Of a DNA stretch of 64,000 bases, positions 34,366 to 43,121 are shown in pieces. A model generated the notes under the pieces. It did no database searches and had not been told where the DNA came from. It worked only from the letters and a program-made list of their open reading frames with translations. The DNA is from Chitinophaga pinensis (GTDB taxonomy: Bacteria; Bacteroidota; Bacteroidia; Flavobacteriales_D; Crocinitomicaceae): positions 256,478-320,477 of the forward strand of contig CAMAZP010000001.1 in the NCBI GenBank assembly GCA_945863605.1, given 5' to 3'. Made by a program: the position numbers and the translations under genes. Position 1 is the stretch's first letter. The number at the start of each line of letters is the position of its first letter.

Positions 34366-35222
34366 TATAATTTTATTGGTGTTAGCGTATATCCTTTTTT
34401 AATTAGTAATTCAATAACACCTTCCGGTCCAGCTAGGTGGGCAGCTCCAACAGCGAAGAAAACGCTTTTATTGTCCATCATTTTTTCCATTTGAGGAATC
34501 CATTTTTGGTTTCTGTCTTCTAAGAATGCACGTGAGTTATTAATTGGAGAATCACTTTCTTTTTTCATGAAAGTGTACAAATCATCAAGGTTTTGAGAAA
34601 GATATATTTTTTGCATTTCTTGAAATGAACTTTTAGCATGTGCTTCATCTCTTAATGAACTCATTACCATTTCAGTCTGTTCTTTTTTAGTTAAACTAGT
34701 GAACAGTTCTAATTGTTCAGTGACTGATTCTAGTCCTTCGATTACTTTCTTGTTGAGTTTGGCCAAGTTCTCAAATTCTTTTTCGTAGGATTTGGCGTTT
34801 TCAGGTAAACTGCTTTGTAATAAAAATTGTAGCAGTAGGAATGGTTTTGCTTTATTTAAATTCGTATTGAATTGTTCTTTATTCATCAACAGCGATTTCT
34901 CTGCCCATCTATAAATGGAATCCATTTGTGCAGTAGAAAAATAATCAGTTAAAGTTTCATTTTTCAAAAATAACGCGTCTGGGGATAAATCTGGATCATT
35001 CACATTAGAAATTTCCATGCAAAGTTCATCTGATTTTAAGAGTATTTTCTCTAGTTTTTTAGGAAAATAAAACAATTTTGAATCCATTAAATGCATTGTT
35101 CCATAAAGGTAAGATGTCGTTTTTCCGTCTTTAGATTTCACTTCCCAAAGTAGCGCGTTTTTTGTTACTTGTCCAACTAAATAATGGGAAAAAACGATAA
35201 ATAAAAAAAGTAAACGAAACAT
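34365..35222 (-). CDS. TraB/GumN-family protein
   Basis: The 285-residue exported protein has a signal peptide (MFRLLFLFIVFSHYLVGQ), the family GTMH motif (YLYGTMHLMDS, about 39-49) and the C-terminal FFAVGAAHLAGPEGV. TraB/GumN proteins are putative metal-dependent hydrolases related to Tiki/EreA; bacterial roles are mostly unknown. It is translationally coupled to the FKBP gene and follows the methyltransferase by 1 base. Confidence 0.85.
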   Translation of the reverse strand: MFRLLFLFIVFSHYLVGQVTKNALLWEVKSKDGKTTSYLYGTMHLMDSKLFYFPKKLEKILLKSDELCMEISNVNDPDLSPDALFLKNETLTDYFSTAQMDSIYRWAEKSLLMNKEQFNTNLNKAKPFLLLQFLLQSSLPENAKSYEKEFENLAKLNKKVIEGLESVTEQLELFTSLTKKEQTEMVMSSLRDEAHAKSSFQEMQKIYLSQNLDDLYTFMKKESDSPINNSRAFLEDRNQKWIPQMEKMMDNKSVFFAVGAAHLAGPEGVIELLIKKGYTLTPIKL

Positions 35223-35223
35223 A

Positions 35224-35934
35224 CTATAGAGATAAATGTGCTAAATAGTGATTATCTTGCTCCATTATTCGCGTGCATTTGAATCCAATTTTCGTAGCTA
35301 TATCGTGCATTGTATCATAATCAACATACAGCCATTCGAACCAATCTCCTGTAGTTTTTTTATAGTGCATTTGAAACTTAAAATTACCGTAGTATTCTGT
35401 GTTTAAATCAATCCAAAGAGCCCCATCTTCATCTTCGTACAAATATTTCACATCTGATGAATCAAAAATGATTTGTCCCCTTGAATTCAATAGTTTTTTA
35501 GCTTTTAAAAGTGTTTTTTCTAAATTAGACAGGCGTCCTGCAATTCCAATACCGTTCATTAACATGAGAATTGTATCAAATTTTTCTGTGCTTTCGAATT
35601 TTTCAAAACTAGAATGAATAACATTTATTCCAGATTCTTTCAGATAAGTTACTGCTCCTATTGAAGAATCAATCGCTGTAACTTTATGTCCTTTTTTAAT
35701 CAATTCATGACAGTGGATTCCGGCTCCAGCTCCTACATCTAGAACGTTACCTTTACACAAAGTTAGGGCACGTTTTTCAATGTCAGGCATTTCTTTATAT
35801 GTTCTAAAAAGCACTTCAACTGGAATAATATCATCATCGCACAAGTCAGAACTCACAATAATATCTAACGGTTTGCGATTGGATGCGTAGTCAATAATCG
35901 CATCACCAATTGGGTCGACAGAAATTTTTGTCAT
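35224..35934 (-). CDS. Class I SAM-dependent methyltransferase
   Basis: The 236-residue protein has motif I VLDVGAGAGIH, motif II KVTAIDSS and a DTILMLMNGIGIAG segment, a Methyltransf_25-type fold. The C-terminal part (FEWLYVDYDTMHDIATKIGF) is less typical. The substrate is unknown. It sits in a dense run: pRiA4b-like gene, methyltransferase, TraB/GumN, FKBP, with gaps of 1-2 bases or overlaps. Confidence 0.85.
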   Translation of the reverse strand: MTKISVDPIGDAIIDYASNRKPLDIIVSSDLCDDDIIPVEVLFRTYKEMPDIEKRALTLCKGNVLDVGAGAGIHCHELIKKGHKVTAIDSSIGAVTYLKESGINVIHSSFEKFESTEKFDTILMLMNGIGIAGRLSNLEKTLLKAKKLLNSRGQIIFDSSDVKYLYEDEDGALWIDLNTEYYGNFKFQMHYKKTTGDWFEWLYVDYDTMHDIATKIGFKCTRIMEQDNHYLAHLSL

Positions 35935-35935
35935 A

Positions 35936-36499
35936 TTAATATTCGTACTCGTTAAAGTCAGTTAAATCATCATCCGAATAATCGTCTTCAAATTCATCCA
36001 AACCAAGTTCATCGTCTTCTTCATCAATCAAACTTTCGTCATTGGTTGAAGCGAATAATTCATCATCCATGATTTTTTTAGAATCTTCTGAAGGTGCTGT
36101 TCCCATGGATAATAAAAGCTCAGGAGTTTCAGGCTCATTGCGATCAAAACCAATTAATTCAATTAAGAAAATCCACATTCGCATAAAATCATAAACCAAA
36201 ATAAACTTTTGGTCTGGTTCTTCCAAGAAATCTTTAATGGTGGCATTTTTCATCGTAGAGGCAGGAGCATCCAATGAATCATCATCATATGTCATATCCA
36301 TTAAGTTGATTTCATGACCTTTATCCCAATCGTCATTTGAAACATAAATACTTGCCATTTGATCTCCTTTGAAATTAAAGGATTTTAAAATAGCATTATA
36401 TAACGATTCAAAATTATCCATATCAGAAATTAAAATATCTCTAACTACTTCCTCTTTCTTTTCTGAATCGAGTAAAACTCTAAATTTTAGTCCTGGCAT
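35936..36499 (-). CDS. pRiA4b ORF-3-like protein with acidic tail
   Basis: The 187-residue protein has the PRiA4_ORF3 pattern in its first ~120 residues: KFRVLLD, FESLYNAILKSFNF, IYVSNDDWDKG, FILVYDFMRMWIFLIEL. A tail of about 45 residues dominated by Asp and Glu ends it. This domain was first noted on a plasmid and near IS elements, but no element is present here and the function is unknown. It heads the methyltransferase run. Confidence 0.78.
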   Translation of the reverse strand: MPGLKFRVLLDSEKKEEVVRDILISDMDNFESLYNAILKSFNFKGDQMASIYVSNDDWDKGHEINLMDMTYDDDSLDAPASTMKNATIKDFLEEPDQKFILVYDFMRMWIFLIELIGFDRNEPETPELLLSMGTAPSEDSKKIMDDELFASTNDESLIDEEDDELGLDEFEDDYSDDDLTDFNEYEY

Positions 36500-36601
36500 A
36501 TTATTGATTTTTCAATCTGTGTAAAATTAAAATTAATATCTGTAAAGTTGAAAGTTGAGAAAGGAAAGATGAGATTATACGTTTAAAATTAGCTACTTTT
36601 A

Positions 36602-38020
36602 TTAATCACATTTTTTAAATCCTAGACTTTCTCCTAATTTCAACATTAATTCATAGGCTTGTTCTAGCGAATTTTCTATTTGACCATCCAATATTGCCTC
36701 CTTTATTGAGGATTTAATAATTCCAATTTCAGCGCAAGGATGAAGATTAAAAGTTTTCATTATCAGTTCACCACTAACTGGAGGTTGGAAATTTCTGATT
36801 CTATCTTTTTCTTCTACAACTTTAAGCTTTTTTGCAACTAATTCAAAGTTATTTTTGTATTTTTTTACTTTAAATTCATTTTTAGAGGTGATGTCTGCAT
36901 TACACAACATCATTAAATCATCAATATCATCTCCTGCCTCACTCAATAATCTACGAATAGCAGAGTCAGTCACAAAACCTTTAACAAGAGCAATTGGACG
37001 TAAATGAAGACGTACTAATTTTTGAACATATCTCATTTTATTATCCAAAGGTAATTTTAAGTTTTTAAAAATTTTAGGAACCATTCGAGCTCCTAAGTCT
37101 TCATGGCCGTGGAAGGTCCAACCGATTTCTGTATCAAATCTTTTCGTAGGTGGTTTTGCAATATCATGTAAAATAGCTGCCCATCTCAACCATAAATCGT
37201 CAGTATGTAAAGCTATATTATCTAAAACTTCCAGTGTATGCAAGAAATTGTCTTTATGTGCTTTACCATCAATAATATCTATTCCTTGAAGTGCCGTCAT
37301 TTCTGGAAAGATGTGCCCTAGTAATTGGGTTGATTGTAATAATTTAAACCCACGTGATGGTGTTTTAGTTAAAATAATTTTATTGAGTTCATCTGCAATA
37401 CGTTCTTTTGAAATAATTTCTATTCGAGCAGATTGACTTAATATAGCTTCCAAACTATTTATCTCAATTTTAAAGTTTAATCTTGTTGCAAAACGAATAG
37501 CTCTTAACATTCGAAGTGGATCATCACTATAAGTGATTTCAGGATCAAGTGGTGTTCGAATAATTCCTTTTTTCAAATCATCAATACCATTAAATGGATC
37601 GATTAAATCTCCAAAATTTGAAGGATGTAAGCTGAGAGCTAAAGCATTAATAGTAAAATCTCTTCTATTTTGATCGTCTTTTAAAGTTCCTAATTGGGTA
37701 ATTGGTTTACGCGAATCATGCTTATAAGACTCTTTTCGAGCTCCTACAAATTCTACATCAATGTCTTTATATCGAAAATGAGCTGTTCCATAAGTTTTGA
37801 AGACACTTATTTTTTTTACTTTTAGGATGCTTCCAACATTTTTTGCTAATTCAGGACCGTCACCGACAACAACGATGTCAATATCTTTGGAGGGATTTTC
37901 TAATAAAAGATCTCTTACGAAACCTCCGATTACATATGCTTCGAGATTTTTTTCTCCAATATATTTGGAAATAACTTTAAATACGGGATGCTTTAGAGTT
38001 TGTGCGTAATTAGTTAACAT
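36602..38020 (-). CDS. cca: CCA tRNA nucleotidyltransferase / poly(A) polymerase family with HD domain
   Basis: Adds CCA to tRNA 3' ends. I start it at the ATG at 38020 (472 residues); the ORF-track TTG at 38029 lies in a -7 box. The class II nucleotidyltransferase head has VIGGFVRDLL and KDIDIVVVGDGPELA (the DxD metal site), then RRDFTINALAL and DPLRMLRAIRFA. A C-terminal HD region (HDIAKPPTKR, FHGHEDLGA) follows. The tRNA gene in this window does not encode CCA, so such an enzyme is needed. Confidence 0.92.
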   Translation of the reverse strand: MLTNYAQTLKHPVFKVISKYIGEKNLEAYVIGGFVRDLLLENPSKDIDIVVVGDGPELAKNVGSILKVKKISVFKTYGTAHFRYKDIDVEFVGARKESYKHDSRKPITQLGTLKDDQNRRDFTINALALSLHPSNFGDLIDPFNGIDDLKKGIIRTPLDPEITYSDDPLRMLRAIRFATRLNFKIEINSLEAILSQSARIEIISKERIADELNKIILTKTPSRGFKLLQSTQLLGHIFPEMTALQGIDIIDGKAHKDNFLHTLEVLDNIALHTDDLWLRWAAILHDIAKPPTKRFDTEIGWTFHGHEDLGARMVPKIFKNLKLPLDNKMRYVQKLVRLHLRPIALVKGFVTDSAIRRLLSEAGDDIDDLMMLCNADITSKNEFKVKKYKNNFELVAKKLKVVEEKDRIRNFQPPVSGELIMKTFNLHPCAEIGIIKSSIKEAILDGQIENSLEQAYELMLKLGESLGFKKCD

Positions 38021-38026
38021 TAAAAA

Positions 38027-38034
38027 CAAAGATA
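38027..38034 (-). promoter_or_regulatory. -7 box abutting the cca start
   Basis: On the minus strand TATCTTTG ends 6 bases before the ATG at 38020, again predicting a leaderless or nearly leaderless message. Confidence 0.45.
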
Positions 38035-38062
38035 TTACTTTGAAATGAAAGATAAATTAATC

Positions 38063-38665
38063 TTAATCTTCTTCATCATCGAAATCTTCTTCGTCTTTTC
38101 GTTTGTAAGAAAATAAATCAAGGTCATCTAAATCTTCATCATCAAAAAACTTTTTTTCTTTTCCGCTTTTTTTGAAAGCATCCATTTTAGGCTTTTTGCT
38201 TCTTGAATCAGAATCATTCGTCTTTTTATCTTTATCCTTGTCTTTGTTAATTTTTTTCTTTGGCTCAATTAAAGGAACATCTAAGATCGGAGAAATAATG
38301 TTTGGATCTCTGAAACTAGTATTTGTATTTACCTCAGATTTTGGATCTCTTTGTTCTCTTTGTTCTCTCGGCTTTTGATTAAAATCTGAATTAGAAGTTC
38401 TTGGACTAGGAGTACGATTTTCTCGTTGTTCGGCTTCTTTGACAGCAATTGGTCTACCATTTATATGATGACCATCTAGTGCTTTTATAGCATTCATCGC
38501 TTCGTTTCTGTCAGACATCTCTACAAATGCAAATCCTCTAGATTTACCTGTTTCTCTGTCAGTTGCAACATTTGCTTTAATTACTTTCCCATGTTGGGCA
38601 AACAAATCTCTTAATTGTTCGCTAGAAAAACCAAAATCTAATTTGGCTACAAAAATACTGGTCAT
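38063..38665 (-). CDS. RRM-domain RNA-binding protein with charged tail
   Basis: The 200-residue protein has one RNA-recognition motif (about 1-80) with RNP2 IFVAKL and RNP1 KSRGFAFVEM. Its low-complexity tail holds Arg-Glu-Gln repeats, a KDKDKDKK stretch and an acidic end (EEDFDDEED). Small RRM proteins are frequent in Bacteroidota and cyanobacteria as RNA chaperone-like factors. The tail is longer than in the minimal ~90-residue forms. It lies upstream of cca on the same strand. Confidence 0.88.
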   Translation of the reverse strand: MTSIFVAKLDFGFSSEQLRDLFAQHGKVIKANVATDRETGKSRGFAFVEMSDRNEAMNAIKALDGHHINGRPIAVKEAEQRENRTPSPRTSNSDFNQKPREQREQRDPKSEVNTNTSFRDPNIISPILDVPLIEPKKKINKDKDKDKKTNDSDSRSKKPKMDAFKKSGKEKKFFDDEDLDDLDLFSYKRKDEEDFDDEED

Positions 38666-38860
38666 AAATGAATAAAAACGTCTATTTTATTGATTGGATA
38701 CTACTTAACGCCTCGAAATTAGAATAAAAATTTAAAATAACATATATATAAATTTAAAATATTTTAAAGAATAATTAAAATAGTAGAAAATAACATAATT
38801 CTGTTGGTGGAAAATAACAAAAATCAAAGAAAATAAATATTTTTAAACTCATATTTTTTA

Positions 38861-38868
38861 TAATTTTG
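38861..38868 (+). promoter_or_regulatory. -7 box of the SiaC-like gene
   Basis: TAATTTTG matches TAnnTTTG and lies 15 bases before the ATG at 38884. Confidence 0.45.
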
Positions 38869-38883
38869 TCACTATAAATTAAA

Positions 38884-39273
38884 ATGGAAGATTTACTAAT
38901 TAACTCAACTTTAACAACTCCAAGAATCTCTTTTTCAAAAGATGGATTAATGGAAATAATAGGTAAATCTATCCCAGATGCTGAATCAAATTTTTGGAGT
39001 TTAGTAAGCGAATGGTTTAGAATATATATGTTTAGTCCTGCTACAAAGACAACATTTAAACTTCAAATAGATTATTTAAATACTTCCTCATCAAAAGAAA
39101 TCCTACATTTATTGTATCGGTTGAATGAACTTAAAGACAGAGGCCTTGAAGCAGAAGTAATTTGGTTATTCAATTTGAATGATATTGATATGCAAGAAGT
39201 AGGTAAAGATTACGAACATATGGTAAAAGTTCCTTTTTCATTTTTAAAAATAAATGAGTCCGTATTGATTTAA
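38884..39273 (+). CDS. SiaC-family (DUF1987) regulatory phosphoprotein
   Basis: The 129-residue protein matches the DUF1987/SiaC family, with TPRISFSKDG, FWSLVSEWFRIY and IDYLNTSSSKEIL. In Pseudomonas, SiaC is phosphorylated on a Thr by SiaB and dephosphorylated by SiaA, and the unphosphorylated form activates a diguanylate cyclase. Thr67 in YLNTSSSK is the likely equivalent. No SiaA, SiaB or GGDEF gene is in this window, so its partners lie elsewhere or differ. It lies upstream of a Cys-cluster gene. Confidence 0.82.
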   Translation: MEDLLINSTLTTPRISFSKDGLMEIIGKSIPDAESNFWSLVSEWFRIYMFSPATKTTFKLQIDYLNTSSSKEILHLLYRLNELKDRGLEAEVIWLFNLNDIDMQEVGKDYEHMVKVPFSFLKINESVLI

Positions 39274-39316
39274 AAAATGCAAATTATCTCATTACTTCAA
39301 AATTAAAAATAAAAAA

Positions 39317-39805
39317 TTGTTATTTAACGATACAAATTCATTGGAAGAGGCAAAAGTTCAATTCGAACAAACTAAAAAAATCTTCAGGAAGTGGAAACAA
39401 ACTAAACCTAAAGATTTAGATCAAAAATTTCACAAAGAACATATATCAGAGTTCAAAAAAACAGATTGTTTAACTTGTGCTAATTGTTGCAAGACTACAA
39501 GTCCAATTTTTCGTGACGCAGATGTCAGAAGGATTGCTAAATATATGAAAGTTAAAGAGTCCCAGTTTATTCAAAGTTATTTAAAGATTGATGAAGATAG
39601 TGATTATGTGCTACAAAAATCACCCTGTGCTTTTTTGGGAGCAGATAACAAATGTAGCATTTACGAAATCCGTCCTTTAGCTTGCAGAGAATACCCACAT
39701 ACAGATAGAAAAAATATGTATCAAATATTGGAGCTTACTACAGAAAATACACTCATATGTCCAGCAGTTGCTCGTATGGTAAAAAGAATCACGGAAACAA
39801 AATAA
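39317..39805 (+). CDS. YkgJ-family cysteine cluster protein
   Basis: The 162-residue protein has CLTCANCCK near residue 52, SPCAFLG, and KCSIYEIRPLACREYP, the CxxCxxCC...C...C...C pattern of the CxxCxxCC (UPF0153/YkgJ) family, presumed to bind metal or an Fe-S centre. The only in-frame start after the preceding stop is the TTG at 39317. The function is unknown. It follows the SiaC-like gene by 43 bases on the same strand. Confidence 0.82.
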   Translation: MLFNDTNSLEEAKVQFEQTKKIFRKWKQTKPKDLDQKFHKEHISEFKKTDCLTCANCCKTTSPIFRDADVRRIAKYMKVKESQFIQSYLKIDEDSDYVLQKSPCAFLGADNKCSIYEIRPLACREYPHTDRKNMYQILELTTENTLICPAVARMVKRITETK

Positions 39806-39883
39806 TTTTTTGAATTATAAATTTCACTACAAAATCTGTTTACTCTTCCTATTTTGTTTTAATTTAGATTCAAATTTCAAGTG

Positions 39884-40534
39884 ATGTTTAAATTTATATT
39901 TCCAATCTTATTTTTGAGTTCACAAAATTTAGTAGCACAAAATTCTGCAGGAATCTATAAAATTAAATTTGCTATCGATCAAGATTTGGTAAATGAAGTA
40001 AGAGTAAAATTTGTAGGTGAAACATCTCCTAATAATTTCAACAATATAATTAATTTTCCAAATAATTTGATTGATTCAATTCAAAATTTGATAACAATAA
40101 CCGTTGCTAAGCAATTGTCAGCAAGAACTTCAATTTTCTATAAAAAAAACAGGAAAGGTCAAGATGTGAAAAGCCATGGGTCTTTTTCAAATTTAAAAGG
40201 AATGCCTTTAAATCGTTTGAAAAAAGCAATTTTATCAGAGGAAAAAGATTATTATGTTCGTGTTCGAATAAATTACAGTGGAAGGCGAGGTATCGGAACC
40301 TCATTTTTAGGAACATCTGTCACAAATATTCGTCCTGTAGTAACGATGAAAATTGTAGGATTCAACGTTGAGAAAAGGCGTGTTTACGCCAAAAAAGTAA
40401 GGATTAGTGATTTCTCTAAACTTCGTGCTGTAGAAAATACTATTGGTAACGTGACTGTTAGGAGATCAGAAGTGATATCACCAGTTGAAATTTATCAAAT
40501 GTTACAACGAACAGTTCAAGAATATGATAAGTAA
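39884..40534 (+). CDS. Secreted protein, unknown function
   Basis: Starting at the ATG at 39884 (the ORF-track GTG at 39881 adds one Met), the 216-residue protein has a signal peptide (MFKFIFPILFLSSQNLVAQ). A basic beta-rich body follows, with YYVRVRINYSGRRG, TMKIVGFN and VYAKKVRISDF. The family is not recognised. It is followed after 22 bases by the FHA-domain gene, which suggests a shared transcript. Confidence 0.6.
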   Translation: MFKFIFPILFLSSQNLVAQNSAGIYKIKFAIDQDLVNEVRVKFVGETSPNNFNNIINFPNNLIDSIQNLITITVAKQLSARTSIFYKKNRKGQDVKSHGSFSNLKGMPLNRLKKAILSEEKDYYVRVRINYSGRRGIGTSFLGTSVTNIRPVVTMKIVGFNVEKRRVYAKKVRISDFSKLRAVENTIGNVTVRRSEVISPVEIYQMLQRTVQEYDK

Positions 40535-40556
40535 TTTTATTAATTTTAAAATCTAA

Positions 40557-40964
40557 ATGGATAAAATACACATTCGTATCGGGAGCGCGATTGATAATCA
40601 ATTAGTCATTGAAAATAGTGGAGTAGATGCCTATCATCTAGAATTATTTTCAGATTCAGAGGGAAATGTTTTTATTACAGATTTGAATACTAAAAACGGC
40701 ACTTTTGTTAATGGACGTTTATTAAATGGGTTTACAATACTACAATTTGGTGACAAGGTCGTTCTTGGTCAACATCATTTGTTCAGGTGGGAAGCATACA
40801 TTAACAAAAAGTCAAACTTAGTTAATTCAGAAAAATCTGATCATCAAAAAGAAAAGGTGCTTGTTTATTCAACGGCGCAACATAAAAAAATTAACAAACA
40901 ACTAATTGTAATATATACTTTAATTATTATCGTACTGTTCATGATAGGTATTGTAATTGATTAA
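40557..40964 (+). CDS. Degenerate FHA-domain protein with C-terminal membrane anchor
   Basis: The 135-residue protein has an FHA fold (about 1-80), with HLELF, ITDLNTKNGTFVNG and LQFGDKVVLG. One C-terminal membrane helix (about 112-132) ends four residues before the stop. The conserved GR of strand 3 is IGS (Ser10), and the Ser of SxxH is Asp24, so the classic phosphothreonine contacts are missing while the NG loop remains. It would face the cytosol. Partners are unknown. Confidence 0.8.
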   Translation: MDKIHIRIGSAIDNQLVIENSGVDAYHLELFSDSEGNVFITDLNTKNGTFVNGRLLNGFTILQFGDKVVLGQHHLFRWEAYINKKSNLVNSEKSDHQKEKVLVYSTAQHKKINKQLIVIYTLIIIVLFMIGIVID

Positions 40965-41103
40965 AATTCTGCTGATTTATTAACACTTACTTTATAAATT
41001 TTTCAGAACAGAAAAAAATATTTTTTAATAAATTTATCTAATTTACAGATTTTATTTGTAATATTGCACCCCAATTAAATAAGAGTTGGCTTAAAATAAT
41101 ATC

Positions 41104-41460
41104 ATGGACTTAATTAGACAAATTCAGAAAGATCTTCTTGAAGCAAAAGAATTACCAACTTTTGGAGCTGGTGACACAATTATAGTTTCTTACAAAATTG
41201 TTGAAGGAACAAAAGAGCGTATTCAGCAATTTCAAGGTGTTGTTTTACAGCGTAGAGGTTGTGGCAATACAGAAACTTTCACTGTTCGTAAAATGTCAGG
41301 TAATATTGGAGTAGAGCGTATTTTCCCTGTAACTTCTCCTTTTATAGATAAAATAACAATCGTCAAACACGGTGCTGTTCGAAGAGCTCGTATTTTCTAT
41401 TTCCGTGAAAGAACTGGTAAATCTGCTCGTATTCGTGAGAAAAAACATTTTGCTAAATAA
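41104..41460 (+). CDS. rplS: Ribosomal protein L19
   Basis: The 118-residue protein of the large subunit, near the 30S interface, has the signature [29 protein letters not shown] and a [13 protein letters not shown] start. The length is standard. The usual partners rpsP, rimM and trmD are not upstream, so it is a single-gene unit. A strong terminator follows 18 bases after the stop. A near -7 box (TAATATTG) lies at 41059. Confidence 0.97.
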   Translation: MDLIRQIQKDLLEAKELPTFGAGDTIIVSYKIVEGTKERIQQFQGVVLQRRGCGNTETFTVRKMSGNIGVERIFPVTSPFIDKITIVKHGAVRRARIFYFRERTGKSARIREKKHFAK

Positions 41461-41478
41461 TTTTAGTAATCAATATGT

Positions 41479-41506
41479 AAAGGACACTTCGGTGTCCTTT
41501 TTTTTT
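41479..41506 (+). terminator. Terminator of rplS
   Basis: AAAGGACAC-TTCG-GTGTCCTTT is a 9-bp stem with a stable UUCG tetraloop, followed by a run of T. Confidence 0.92.
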
Positions 41507-41532
41507 GTCTAAACTTTACTTAAAAGAATATC

Positions 41533-41567
41533 AAAAAAAAAATGTCCGACATTACTGTCGGACATTT
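41533..41567 (-). terminator. Terminator of gdhA
   Basis: On the minus strand AAATGTCCGAC and GTCGGACATTT form an 11-bp stem with a 6-base loop, followed by a T run. It is back to back with the rplS terminator, insulating the two convergent genes. Confidence 0.9.
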
Positions 41568-41587
41568 CAATCATTATCAATTAAGAT

Positions 41588-42985
<1,398 letters not shown>

Positions 42986-43121
42986 TTAAATGTTTTTTCA
43001 TTTATGCAACCAAAATCTTTCTAAACAGCTTAAACATTATTTAACTTGTATTTTATTTTTTCTTAACTTCAGCAACTTTTTAATTTGTTGTACGTTTTTA
43101 ATATATTGAATTTTAAAAAAA

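Noticed and set aside
35936-36499. pRiA4b domain as a sign of an insertion sequence
   Set aside because: No transposase or terminal inverted repeat is present; the gene sits in a tight chromosomal run.
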